From Chloracidobacterium sp. (lineage in GTDB: Bacteria > Acidobacteriota > Blastocatellia > Pyrinomonadales > Pyrinomonadaceae), in contig JADKKB010000005.1 in the NCBI GenBank assembly GCA_016720705.1, forward strand, positions 186,001 to 250,000: DNA of 64,000 bases. Direction: 5' to 3'. The notes beneath the pieces are model-generated. The model was not told where the DNA came from, did not search any database, and worked only from the letters and a program-made list of their open reading frames with translations. Each line of letters opens with the position of its first letter. The stretch's first letter is position 1. A program made the position numbers and the translations under genes. Shown in pieces: positions 15,844 through 24,750 of this stretch.

Positions 15844-17814
15844 ATGGATAGCAAAACATATCGTCAATTGGTCAGCACGATGCTTTTTCTGTTTTTTACA
15901 AGTGCGGCGATCTCCGCTCAAACGACGGAATTTAACTATCAAGGGACGCTCAAAGACGGAGCGAATGTAGCTAACGGCAACTTTGATTTCGAGTTCCGTA
16001 TCTTTGACGACGTCAGCGCGGGGACCCAGATCGGCTCGCTACTGACTCGTGCGAACGTCGTTGTCGCGAACGGGATCTTTTCTGTAAAACTCGATTTTGC
16101 CAATCCTTTCAATGGTGCAGACCGATTTTTGGAAATACGTGTACGCAATGCCGGCGGTACGGGATATACCGTACTCGACCCGCGTCAGCGTATCGGTAGT
16201 TCGCCTTACGCCGTCAAGAGCCTATTGGCTGAAACTGCGAATAACGCAAACAGTGCCGCAACAGCAAATAACGCCCTCCAACTCGGCGGCGTTGCGGCAA
16301 ATCAATATGTTGTCACGACCGATCCCCGAATGACCGATCCCCGAACCCCGACCGCCGGAAGTGCGAATTATGTTCAGAACACGACCAGTCAACAGGCCGC
16401 TACAAATCTTAATATATCGGGGAATGGCATCGTCGGTGGAATACTCAGCGGAAACGTAGTCAATGCGACCTCGCATTACAACATTGGCGGCATCCGCGTA
16501 TTGAGCAACCCCGGAAGCGGTAATATTTTTGCCGGCGTCGGGGCAGGTACCGTGAACTCGGGTGGTATCAACAATTCCTTCGTTGGAGCAAGTGCAGGCC
16601 AAGCGAACACGACCGGCCTCGACAACTCCTTCTTCGGCAGAAGTGCCGGAGCCTCAAATACGACAGGCGGCGGCAACTCGTTCTTTGGTACGTTGGCGGG
16701 GGGAGCAAACACGACCGGCGGCGGTAACTCATTTTTCGGCACGAATGCCGGAAACTTAAACACGACGGGCACCAACAACTCGTTCGTGGGAATCTATGCG
16801 GGGCAGTTGAACACAACCGCCGGCAACAACTCGTTCTTCGGCGGAAATGCCGGTGCCTCAAATACGGCGGGCTTTGGGAACTCCTTCTTCGGTGCTTATG
16901 CCGGTCAAGCCAATACCGCGGGCCTGAGCAACACGTTTGTCGGCTCGAATGCGGGTTACGCGAACTCAACGGGCGGAAATAACTCGTATTTCGGTGTTTT
17001 GGCCGGTGGCTCGAGCACGAGTGGCGGCGGCAACACTTTTGTCGGCACGAATGCCGGGGACTCGAATACAACCGGAAGTGGCAATTCGTTCATCGGCACG
17101 TATGCAGGTACCACCAATAAGACAGGCAGCAATAACACCCTCGTCGGCAACTACTCAGATGTAGCCTCCAACGCCCTCAGTTTTGCGACCGCGATAGGAT
17201 CCGAATCGTACGCAAGCCTCAGCAATTCGGTATATCTCGGGCGCCCGGGCGGCGAAGATACTGTTCGCATTCCCGGAAGTCTGAACATCACCGGAGCGAC
17301 CGCGATGAACGGCAATCTGATCTTTGCAAGCGGTAATACGGCATTGTTTCAGAGCCCGATAACGGTCACTTCGCTGGGATCGGCGGGGAGCACGGCGGTT
17401 TGCCGAAATGCCTCAAATCAATTGTCGACCTGCTCATCTTCGCTACGTTATAAAACGAACATCATCCGATTCGGCTTCGGCCTGGATCTCGTCAGGCGTC
17501 TAAGCCCGATCACCTTCGACTGGAAAGACGGCGGCATGCACGATCTCGGCCTCGGTGCCGAGGACGTCGCGGCGATCGAACCATTACTTGTGACATATAA
17601 CGCAAAGGGCGAGGTTGAAGGCGTCAAATATGACCGCATTGGTGTTGTTCTAGTAAACGCCGTCAAAGAACAGCAGGAACAGATCAACTCACAAAAAACT
17701 GAGATAACGGCTCAACGAACAATGATCGAGAGGCAACAAAGGGAGATCGAACTCCTAAAGGCATACGTTTGTTCGATGTCGCCGACGGCCCTGGTTTGTC
17801 ATCCGTCCAAATAG
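15844..17814 (+). CDS. Exported repeat protein with YadA-like head repeats and S74 intramolecular chaperone domain
   Basis: A signal peptide (about 1-26, ending AAISAQ) is followed by a domain with FNYQGTLKDGANVANGNFDF and ...QRIGSSPYAVKS, common in secreted proteins of this group. Residues ~225-440 contain at least eleven 20-residue units of the type NNSFFGxxAGxxNTTG, with the left-handed coil pattern of YadA-head/trimeric adhesin repeats. The C-terminus (about 540-620: SSLRYKTNI, LVRRLSPITFDWKDGG, LGLGAEDVAAIEPLLV) is a peptidase S74 endosialidase-type chaperone domain followed by a coiled coil. S74 domains trimerise beta-helical fibres and then cleave themselves off. The catalytic Ser is likely in the SSLRYK element. 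It probably makes a surface fibre. Confidence 0.85.
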   Translation: MDSKTYRQLVSTMLFLFFTSAAISAQTTEFNYQGTLKDGANVANGNFDFEFRIFDDVSAGTQIGSLLTRANVVVANGIFSVKLDFANPFNGADRFLEIRVRNAGGTGYTVLDPRQRIGSSPYAVKSLLAETANNANSAATANNALQLGGVAANQYVVTTDPRMTDPRTPTAGSANYVQNTTSQQAATNLNISGNGIVGGILSGNVVNATSHYNIGGIRVLSNPGSGNIFAGVGAGTVNSGGINNSFVGASAGQANTTGLDNSFFGRSAGASNTTGGGNSFFGTLAGGANTTGGGNSFFGTNAGNLNTTGTNNSFVGIYAGQLNTTAGNNSFFGGNAGASNTAGFGNSFFGAYAGQANTAGLSNTFVGSNAGYANSTGGNNSYFGVLAGGSSTSGGGNTFVGTNAGDSNTTGSGNSFIGTYAGTTNKTGSNNTLVGNYSDVASNALSFATAIGSESYASLSNSVYLGRPGGEDTVRIPGSLNITGATAMNGNLIFASGNTALFQSPITVTSLGSAGSTAVCRNASNQLSTCSSSLRYKTNIIRFGFGLDLVRRLSPITFDWKDGGMHDLGLGAEDVAAIEPLLVTYNAKGEVEGVKYDRIGVVLVNAVKEQQEQINSQKTEITAQRTMIERQQREIELLKAYVCSMSPTALVCHPSK

Positions 17815-17824
17815 AGGGGTCAAA

Positions 17825-18916
17825 ATGAAGTTCATTAAATTGTTTGTTCAACTCAGTGTCATTATGTCGCTCTCTACGCTCGCCATTATCGGCCAGTCGG
17901 GCGGCAGTTTTACGATCACCAAGTCGGTGATAGGCGGAGGCGGGGGGCGAACTGCGGGCGGGACTTTCACGCTCGACGGCACGATGGGCGAGGCGGTCGC
18001 CGGGACGACATCGACTGGCGGGTCATTTAACCTGACGAGCGGATTCTGGGGCGGCGGTGGAAATAACGCAGCCATTGTGCGTTCACCGTTCGATTTTGAC
18101 GGCGATTCCAAAACCGACATTTCGATCTTCAGGCCGGGGCCGGGTGAGTGGTGGGTGTTGAACAGCTCGAACGGCGGCAATTTTGCGACGCAGTTCGGGG
18201 CCGGGACGGACAAGATCGTGCCGGTGGACTTTACCGGTGACGGCAAGACGGATGTGGCGTACTGGCGGCCTTCGACCGGGTTTTGGTTTGTGCTGAGAAG
18301 TGAGGATTTCACGTTCTACGCGTTTCCGTTCGGGGCGAATGGCGACATTCCGGCACCGGCGGATTATGACGGCGACGGCAAGGCGGACGCGGCGGTCTTT
18401 AGGGCATCGTCGACGACTTGGTATATTAGCCGCTCGACTGGCGGCACTACGATCCAGGCCTTTGGCATCCCGACCGATCTGCCCGTTCCGGCCGATTACG
18501 ACGGTGACGCCAAGGCCGACATCGCCGTCTGGCGGCCGACCGGCGTAAGCGGTGCCGAGTGGTGGATACTCAAGAGCACGGGCGGTTCCTTTGCCACCCA
18601 ATTCGGCCAACCGACCGACAAGGCCGTGCCCGGAGACTTCACCGGTGACGGCAAGACGGATGTGGCGTACTGGCGGCCTTCGACCGGACAGTGGTTCGTG
18701 CTTAGGAGCGAAGACCTGACGTTCTATGCGTTCCCGTTCGGTACCGTTGGCGATATTCCCGTTCCCGGCGACTACGACGGCGACGGCAAGACCGACGCCG
18801 GAGTCTATCGCCCCTCAACCCTTAACTGGTACATCAACCGCTCGACCGCAGGCGTCCTGATCCAACAATTCGGCCAGGCCGGCGACACGCCTCTGCCGAA
18901 CGCGTTTGTCAGATAG
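17825..18916 (+). CDS. Secreted FG-GAP/VCBS-repeat protein
   Basis: A signal peptide (1-23, ending IIGQ) leads to a Gly-rich segment (FTITKSVIGGGGGRT, GGTFTLDGTMGEAVAGTT) found before FG-GAP domains in related bacteria. From about residue 90 to the end there are seven units containing DxDGDxKxDxxxxRP (for example FDFDGDSKTDISIFRP, DYDGDGKADAAVFR), which form calcium-binding beta-propeller blades. Two 40-bp DNA stretches inside (near 18239 and 18653) are almost identical, showing recent internal duplication. No sorting signal is visible at the end. It starts 10 bp after the S74 protein and is probably in the same transcript. Confidence 0.85.
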   Translation: MKFIKLFVQLSVIMSLSTLAIIGQSGGSFTITKSVIGGGGGRTAGGTFTLDGTMGEAVAGTTSTGGSFNLTSGFWGGGGNNAAIVRSPFDFDGDSKTDISIFRPGPGEWWVLNSSNGGNFATQFGAGTDKIVPVDFTGDGKTDVAYWRPSTGFWFVLRSEDFTFYAFPFGANGDIPAPADYDGDGKADAAVFRASSTTWYISRSTGGTTIQAFGIPTDLPVPADYDGDAKADIAVWRPTGVSGAEWWILKSTGGSFATQFGQPTDKAVPGDFTGDGKTDVAYWRPSTGQWFVLRSEDLTFYAFPFGTVGDIPVPGDYDGDGKTDAGVYRPSTLNWYINRSTAGVLIQQFGQAGDTPLPNAFVR

Positions 18917-18987
18917 AGATCGGAGCAACGCATTGCCAGTTAACCCAACGTCAAACAATGAATATAGCCCGGTAATTTAACTCAGTT

Positions 18988-19227
18988 ATGCATAAACACA
19001 ATGACGGTAAATCTCGAATAATTTTGGAACGCATCAGCGTCACAACGATCCGGCGACGCGGCGGCGATACGGGGATCTATTGCGACATATGCAGAAGCCA
19101 GATCGAACAAGGGACTTTGCAACCGGGATCGAACCAAGTTGCCATAGACGCGGAAGCACGGATCCTGACAAATGACGAAGTAGCCGATCCACAGATCCTG
19201 CGGCTGAAAGCACCCGAAAATTTTTAG
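18988..19227 (+). CDS. Small CxxC protein, paralogue A
   Basis: This 79-residue protein of unknown family reads SRIILERISVTTIRRRGGD, then YCDICRSQIEQG. One CxxC pair (near 32-35) is flanked by basic and beta-forming sequence. A single CxxC could be half of a zinc site or a redox pair. It is clearly related to the 66-residue product 270 bp downstream, with shared (I/T)xLERxxVTTxRxxxG and YCDxCxxxIE. No signal peptide is present, so it should be cytoplasmic. Confidence 0.6.
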   Translation: MHKHNDGKSRIILERISVTTIRRRGGDTGIYCDICRSQIEQGTLQPGSNQVAIDAEARILTNDEVADPQILRLKAPENF

Positions 19228-19365
19228 GAAAGGCAATAGATCAGAGAAATAAAAAATTGCGTGACCCTAACAGTATTGCTCACAGCCAATGGTAGATCGC
19301 TGCCACATTGGCTTAAGAACGGCGTTCGTATGCAATTTAGGATTTTTTAATAACGTTTAGCACAT

Positions 19366-19380
19366 ATTTTAAGGACTTTA
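19366..19380 (+). promoter_or_regulatory. Second copy of the ATTTTAAGGACTTT motif
   Basis: It is identical over 14 bases to 15579-15592, with partly similar flanks on both sides. It lies about 115 bp upstream of the second CxxC gene. It could be an operator or a promoter element. Confidence 0.45.
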
Positions 19381-19495
19381 GGCATTCGGCTTGGGCAAAC
19401 TGATGTTCGTACGCTGAACCAAACCCGGGGTCGTAGCAGTTTGACGACGGCCGGAACAGATCAGACGTAACGGTGAAGCGAACAAAGGTTTTTTA

Positions 19496-19696
19496 ATGGA
19501 TACCAACGATCACAAGACCACTCGCATTACGCTTGAACGCGTAATGGTAACGACAGTCAGGCATAAGAGCGGCGAGCCCGTTTATTGCGATCTGTGCCAT
19601 CGAGCGATCGAGGTGGGAGTTCGGACGGTCATTGAAAGCCCTGATACAAAACTGCTCACCACAGATCTAAAACATATAGACAACGAGGAGAAATAA
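19496..19696 (+). CDS. Small CxxC protein, paralogue B
   Basis: This 66-residue protein (RITLERVMVTTVRHKSGE, then YCDLCHRAIEVG) is homologous to the small gene upstream. The CxxC sits at about residues 31-34, followed by a variable tail. It is followed after 2 bp by an NTF2-like secreted protein, with a GAGGAG ribosome site inside its own 3' end, so the two are surely co-expressed. The function is unknown. Possibilities are a zinc-dependent dimer binding RNA or DNA, or a small regulator. Confidence 0.65.
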   Translation: MDTNDHKTTRITLERVMVTTVRHKSGEPVYCDLCHRAIEVGVRTVIESPDTKLLTTDLKHIDNEEK

Positions 19697-19698
19697 AA

Positions 19699-20544
19699 GT
19701 GAAAAAGATACTACTTACCGCTATTGCGGTCGCGATTCTGGCATTTGCCGCCTTTGCCCAGTCGAAGGACGAGAAAGAGGTTTTAAAATTCCTGGCCGAC
19801 TATGACGCAGCGTACCTCACAAAAGATATAAGCGTTCCGGAACGTATCTGGGCAAAAAATTATCTGGTCTCAACCGAGTCAGGAACGAAATATGACCGCG
19901 CAGTGGCCTTAGAAGGGTTAAAAAAAGACTGGTCAGACCCAAACCCGGAATGGAAGCTGATCTCTTATACGACCGTGAATGATTGGATCCATTTGTCAGG
20001 TGTTAATGCCGCGGTTGCCGGGTCGTATTCAACATCGATGATTCCAAGAGATGATCCGACGGCAACGCCGCACCTCGATAAAGGCCGCTATACGATCTTG
20101 CTGGAAAAGCAGAATGGCAAGTGGATGGTCATCAGTGAGCATTTTAGCGAGGGAAACCACGACAAGAAAATAATGGAAGCCGACCTTATTAAGGCCAGCG
20201 ATAGCTACACCGCGGCAATTAAGAGCAAAGACCGCAAAATGCTCGAACGTCTGCTCGATGACAAATATTCCGTCACGGACGAGGACGGCTCGACTCGCGA
20301 CAAAGTGTCCGACATCAACCATATGATGCGAGCTGGGCTAACGATCGATTCGGCAGCGGTGACCGATCGAAAGATCCGGCTTCTGGGCAACAATGCCGCT
20401 ATCGAAACCGGCACCTACACTGCCAAGGGATCGAACAACGGTAAGCCATTTGAGGAAACCGGACGCTTTACGACCACCTGGGTCTCCCGAAACGGCCAAT
20501 GGCAGATCGCTGCTGACCAAACCACGACGATCAAGAACAAATAA
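19699..20544 (+). CDS. Exported tandem NTF2-like (DUF4440) protein
   Basis: It starts at GTG with a GAGGAG ribosome site. A signal peptide (about 1-20, ending AAFAQ) precedes two SnoaL/NTF2-like domains. The first has FLADYDAAYLTKDISVPERI, IWAKNYLVST and NGKWMVISEH. The second has LIKASDSYTAAIKSKDRKML, LLDDKYSVTDEDG and NGQWQIAADQ. Such cone-shaped folds bind small molecules or act as enzymes; no catalytic residue pattern can be assigned. Probably periplasmic. Confidence 0.85.
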   Translation: MKKILLTAIAVAILAFAAFAQSKDEKEVLKFLADYDAAYLTKDISVPERIWAKNYLVSTESGTKYDRAVALEGLKKDWSDPNPEWKLISYTTVNDWIHLSGVNAAVAGSYSTSMIPRDDPTATPHLDKGRYTILLEKQNGKWMVISEHFSEGNHDKKIMEADLIKASDSYTAAIKSKDRKMLERLLDDKYSVTDEDGSTRDKVSDINHMMRAGLTIDSAAVTDRKIRLLGNNAAIETGTYTAKGSNNGKPFEETGRFTTTWVSRNGQWQIAADQTTTIKNK

Positions 20545-20694
20545 ACCTGCGGGGTGGCGACCTAAAACTTCGCCGCCCAAATTTCTATAGGCAGATCCGT
20601 TGAGTTTTGGGCACTTTAGCTAAATGAATAGCTTGCAGCACATGCATTTAAGAGAAATTCGGGTTCAGAAGAAAGACAAATTAGGGGAAGTAGT

Positions 20695-23600
20695 ATGAAA
20701 AGGAAATTTACAATTATTTCAACGTTCGCGGCACTTATGTTCATATCGGTATGTGCGTGGTTAATATCACCGACGGCTTTTGCAATCACAGAAGCGGCTA
20801 CGTTGATCCAACCTAAACGAATTTGTCTTGACGGCGTTCCGGCATCTTGCCAAAAGATAATGTTCATTGAGGCTAGAAGTGGTATTGGTGGTGACGTTGA
20901 TGTTGTTTTGATCAACCCTGACGGAACCGGCAAAACCAGTCTGCTTCCTTCTGAATTTAATGCGGTCAACCCGCGAGTTAGTCCGGCCGGGAACAAAATA
21001 GCATTTCTCGATTGGATCGAGGGAGATGTCGAACATTCTTTCAAGGATCTTTATGTGATGAACAGCGACGGTTCAGATCTGCTTCTATTGACCAACAGAA
21101 ATACGGTAAATATTCAAAACCGTGCGCTAAACTTCAGCCCTGACGGAAGCAAAATATTATTTATAAGTGATTCAAGTAGTGAAAGAAATGATATTTACTC
21201 GGTTAATACTGATGGTAGCGGTTTAACAAACCTTACTCCGGATCCGAAATTCAACTTCGATCCGGTATTTAGCCCCGACGGGTCGAAGATCTTCTTTACG
21301 CAGGCAGTTTATGATCTTTTAGGTGAATTTTCTGCTACCGAATTGTTTTCAATGAACGCGGACGGCTCAAATGTAACACGACTGACATTCGCGCAAGGCT
21401 ACGACATCTTCGAGCCTAAGTTCAACAGCGATGGAAGCAAGCTCGTCTATCGTTCGAACAATTTTAATAACGACACGTCTTACCTTGAAACGATCAGTCC
21501 CGATGGTTCAAACCGCACACAGCTTTATAGCCATTCAAGTTCTATCTATGGCCAATCTTTTAGCCCTGACGGAAGTAAGATCGTTTTCACAAAAGATGTA
21601 AGCGACGCGGGTGAAGTTTATGTGATAGCCGCTGACGGCTCGAATCCGGTGAATCTAACTAATGATCCGGCATCGGATGGTGCGGCAGGCTTTAATTTTG
21701 ACGGAAGTAAAATTGTTTTCGGCTCGGATCGGCAAACAGAATATCAGATATTTTCGATGAACGCCGATGGTACAAACGTAACAAACATCAGCGGTCAACC
21801 CGATGATGACCCTGATTATGGCCCCAGTTTTGTGTTCATAGACTCCGATCAGGACGGAATAGGCGAGGAGTGTGATAACTGTCGGGCAGTTGCGAACGCA
21901 GACCAAGCCGATAATGACGGGGACGGTTTAGGAGATGCTTGTGATCCTGACGACGACAACGACGGCGTTCTCGATAATGTGGACAATTGTCCGCTACGCT
22001 CTAATCCAGATCAAGCCGATAACGATAATGACGGAATGGGCGACACCTGCGACCCGGACGATGATAACGACGGAGCGCTCGACACCGCTGATAATTGCCC
22101 GCTGACGGCGAACCAGTATCGGATAGCGTATTCATCTAAACGCGATGGAACTGGAAATCCAGAGATCTATACGATGAATGCCGATGGCTCGGGTGTGATC
22201 CGGCTTACCACCACCGCCGCTGGCGAGGCCGACCCAAAATTTGATCGAAGTGGTACAAGGATCGTTTACTCCTATAACAATGATATCTACACGATGAATG
22301 CTAATGGGTCGAATGTGATTCGCCTGACTAATGGCCCGGGTACAAACACACAGCCAGCATTTAGTCCCGACGGCACAAAAATCGTATTCACCTCAAATCG
22401 TGTCAACAGCCGTGAAAATATCTTCATCATGAATTCGGACGGTACGAACCCAGTGCAGCTTACAAATGGGAATTCTTCTAACCGAGCATATAACCCTAGC
22501 TTCAGCCCGGATGGCACGAGCATCTTATTCGATCACACATATGGCGTTCCCCGTGATATTTTCAGAATGAATATCGATGGCACGAACGTAGTTCAGCTAA
22601 CAACGGGCACTTCAGACGGTGCCCCCGCTTATAGTCGCGACGGGGCTAAAATTTGTTTTTCCTCCGGACGTAACGGCGGAAGTCATATTTTCACAATAAA
22701 TTCCGACGGGTCGGATGTAAAACAGATCACAAGTGGGACAAGTGTCAGCGCGTCACAGTGCTCGTTCAGCCCGGACGGGGATCGGATCGCGTTCCGCAAT
22801 ACTCAGAGCGGCCTAGCCGGAATCTATACCGTTAAGATAGAAGGTTCGGAAGTGACTCAACTGCCAGGCGGAGTCGTCGGAGACTCATCTCCATCATTTG
22901 CTCCACAGGCAGATGCCGACGGCGACGGTGCCGGGGATGTTTGTGACAACTGTTCGGCCGCTAATCCTGGTCAGGCCGATACCGACGGTGACGGACTCGG
23001 CGACGCTTGTGACAACTGCTCGACGATCTCGAACCCAAATCAAGCCGATAACGATCACGACAATATCGGCGACGCCTGCGACCCGGACGACGACAACGAC
23101 GGCGTTCTCGATACGGTTGATAATTGCCCATTCTCGGCAAACACGAATCAGGCGGATAACGATTCGGACGGTATCGGAGACACGTGCGACACTGATGACG
23201 ATAATGATGGCATCCCTGATAATGCAGGTGATAACTGCCAACTAATTTTTAATCCAACCCAGTCCGATGCTGATGGAGACGAGATCGGCGATTACTGTGA
23301 CGCGTCGACCGGCGTCAATACGCCCGAAGGTGAGAACAGTTCCATCGCCCTTGGCGAAGCGACGGTAGAGTTTGGCACCGTTTCCGTCGAGGGAATGACG
23401 ACGTTTTCGGCGATCACTCCTGCCGCGGGCGATCTGCCGACGGGCTATGCCCTTTGTCCAACGTGTCCGGCATTTGAGATCGAGACTACTGCCACATATA
23501 CGCCGCCGATCAAGGTTTGCCTGCCTGTTCCCACATCATTTAGCGAGCCGAAATTCTTATCGCTCCGGCTGATGCACGGCGAAAATGGCGTGTTCGTAGA

Positions 23601-23979
23601 TAGGACAACGGAACACGTAACAAACGGAGGCGAACCGCGTCTGGTATGCGGTGAGGTCTCTTCACTTTCACCGTTTATATTGGCCGAGAATCTGGCCCCG
23701 ACGGCAGCCAGTGTCTCGGTCAGCGGGCGGGTAGTGCAGTCAAATGGCTTCGGGATCTCTCGTGCAACAGTGCAAATGGTCGATCCGGGAACGAATGAGA
23801 CAAAGACCGCGATCACGAATGCATTTGGCTATTACCGCTTCGACGACGTCGAGGCCGGCAGCACTTATCTGATAAGTGTTCGGCACAAGACATTCCAATT
23901 CATCTCGAGAGTTGTAAATGTTGCTGATAACGTGACGGATTTCAATTTCGAGCCCGCGAATCAGGGTCTCTCTCGTTAA
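20695..23979 (+). CDS. Large exported PD40 beta-propeller/thrombospondin type 3 protein
   Basis: It starts at ATG after a good AGGGGAAG site. The signal peptide spans about 1-30. Residues ~55-370 and ~455-735 hold PD40/TolB repeats (FSPDGSKI(L/V)F, IYxMNADGSxVxxLT). Between and after them lie thrombospondin type 3 calcium-binding repeats (DxDxDGIGDxCDNC, DPDDDNDGVLD) at about 380-470 and 738-870. The ~110 C-terminal residues form a carboxypeptidase-regulatory-like beta domain (VSGRVVQSNGFGISRATVQM, then YYRFDDVEAGSTY). The whole is probably a Ca-stabilised extracellular or outer-surface protein. No anchor is visible. The 1094-residue frame is uninterrupted. Confidence 0.88.
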   Translation: MKRKFTIISTFAALMFISVCAWLISPTAFAITEAATLIQPKRICLDGVPASCQKIMFIEARSGIGGDVDVVLINPDGTGKTSLLPSEFNAVNPRVSPAGNKIAFLDWIEGDVEHSFKDLYVMNSDGSDLLLLTNRNTVNIQNRALNFSPDGSKILFISDSSSERNDIYSVNTDGSGLTNLTPDPKFNFDPVFSPDGSKIFFTQAVYDLLGEFSATELFSMNADGSNVTRLTFAQGYDIFEPKFNSDGSKLVYRSNNFNNDTSYLETISPDGSNRTQLYSHSSSIYGQSFSPDGSKIVFTKDVSDAGEVYVIAADGSNPVNLTNDPASDGAAGFNFDGSKIVFGSDRQTEYQIFSMNADGTNVTNISGQPDDDPDYGPSFVFIDSDQDGIGEECDNCRAVANADQADNDGDGLGDACDPDDDNDGVLDNVDNCPLRSNPDQADNDNDGMGDTCDPDDDNDGALDTADNCPLTANQYRIAYSSKRDGTGNPEIYTMNADGSGVIRLTTTAAGEADPKFDRSGTRIVYSYNNDIYTMNANGSNVIRLTNGPGTNTQPAFSPDGTKIVFTSNRVNSRENIFIMNSDGTNPVQLTNGNSSNRAYNPSFSPDGTSILFDHTYGVPRDIFRMNIDGTNVVQLTTGTSDGAPAYSRDGAKICFSSGRNGGSHIFTINSDGSDVKQITSGTSVSASQCSFSPDGDRIAFRNTQSGLAGIYTVKIEGSEVTQLPGGVVGDSSPSFAPQADADGDGAGDVCDNCSAANPGQADTDGDGLGDACDNCSTISNPNQADNDHDNIGDACDPDDDNDGVLDTVDNCPFSANTNQADNDSDGIGDTCDTDDDNDGIPDNAGDNCQLIFNPTQSDADGDEIGDYCDASTGVNTPEGENSSIALGEATVEFGTVSVEGMTTFSAITPAAGDLPTGYALCPTCPAFEIETTATYTPPIKVCLPVPTSFSEPKFLSLRLMHGENGVFVDRTTEHVTNGGEPRLVCGEVSSLSPFILAENLAPTAASVSVSGRVVQSNGFGISRATVQMVDPGTNETKTAITNAFGYYRFDDVEAGSTYLISVRHKTFQFISRVVNVADNVTDFNFEPANQGLSR

Positions 23980-24018
23980 AAGGTGCCCGATCAGCCCGCC
24001 TGACGGGCGTTCAAATGC

Positions 24019-24056
24019 AAAAAAGCCGTCTGAATATATTTTCAGACGGCTTTTGA
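24019..24056. terminator. Bidirectional intrinsic terminator
   Basis: AAAAGCCGTCTGAA and TTCAGACGGCTTTT are perfect reverse complements around TATATT, with A-rich and T-rich flanks on both sides. It serves the convergent PD40 gene and mglA. Confidence 0.9.
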
Positions 24057-24093
24057 ATTAGGTGGTAAACGCCACCGTCAAACGGTATACGGA

Positions 24094-24678
24094 TCAACCT
24101 TTGCGAAGCTCTGTCAGCACTTGTTTGGCGACGGCCTTGAGTGTGTCAAAGACGCCGGTGCCGTTGGTGGCGACCGCCTCAAATACCGGTTCACCCTTGC
24201 GGGCAAGTTCCTGCGAAAGCTCTTCGATCGGCGTTACGTTGGGCAGGTCGCGCTTATTCAATTGCAGAACATACGGAATATTTTTAAGGTCGTAGCCCTG
24301 TGATCCGAGGTTTTCTTCGAGATTATAGAGCGATTCGATATTCGCATCCATACGCTCATCCTGGCTGTCGGCGACAAATACGACGCCGTCAACGCCCTTG
24401 AGGATCAACTTTCGCGACGCATCATAGTAGACCTGACCGGGGACCGTGTATAAATGAAAACGCGTCTTAAATCCGCGAACCGTACCCAGTTCGAGCGGCA
24501 TAAAATCAAAGAACAGCGTGCGGTCCGTCTCGGTGGCCAGGCTGATGAGTTTTCCTTTTGCCTGCGGCGCCGTCGAATCGTAGATGTATTGCAAATTGGT
24601 CGTCTTGCCGCAAAGTCCCGGCCCGTAATAGACGATCTTGCAATTGATCTCACGTGATGCGTAGTTAATAAAGGTCAT
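24094..24678 (-). CDS. mglA: MglA-type Ras-like GTPase
   Basis: This 194-residue small GTPase has P-loop GPGLCGKTT (19-27), the switch II region TVPGQVYYDASR (78-89, with the MglA-type Pro-Gly-Gln), and guanine-specificity motif NKRD (141-144). MglA proteins control cell polarity and motility by switching at the pole, with MglB as their GAP. The length and FINYASREINCKIVYYGPG start are typical. The upstream gene on the same strand encodes a Roadblock-domain protein, the expected partner. The two genes are separated by a 72-bp simple-repeat-like spacer. Confidence 0.95.
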   Translation of the reverse strand: MTFINYASREINCKIVYYGPGLCGKTTNLQYIYDSTAPQAKGKLISLATETDRTLFFDFMPLELGTVRGFKTRFHLYTVPGQVYYDASRKLILKGVDGVVFVADSQDERMDANIESLYNLEENLGSQGYDLKNIPYVLQLNKRDLPNVTPIEELSQELARKGEPVFEAVATNGTGVFDTLKAVAKQVLTELRKG

Positions 24679-24750
24679 AAATTCGATGGTCAGTGGTCAG
24701 TTGTCGGCGTTCATCTGCTTTTCTGACTTCTGACTATGGGCTACTGACTA
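24679..24750. repeat. GTCAGT/GACTACTGAC simple-repeat spacer
   Basis: Reads like GGTCAGTGGTCAGTTGTC ... TTCTGACTTCTGACTATGGG with repeated CTGACTACT units. It separates mglB from mglA. No coding potential is seen. Confidence 0.6.

Noticed and set aside
16568..17071. Antisense frame over the repeat region, rich in Arg, Cys and Ser
   Set aside because: It is the shadow of the repeated NSFFG units and has no start context.
16560..17130. Regular ~60-bp spacing in the repeat gene, considered as a CRISPR array
   Set aside because: The repeats are in frame, differ in sequence and encode a protein motif. There are no unique spacers between identical repeats.
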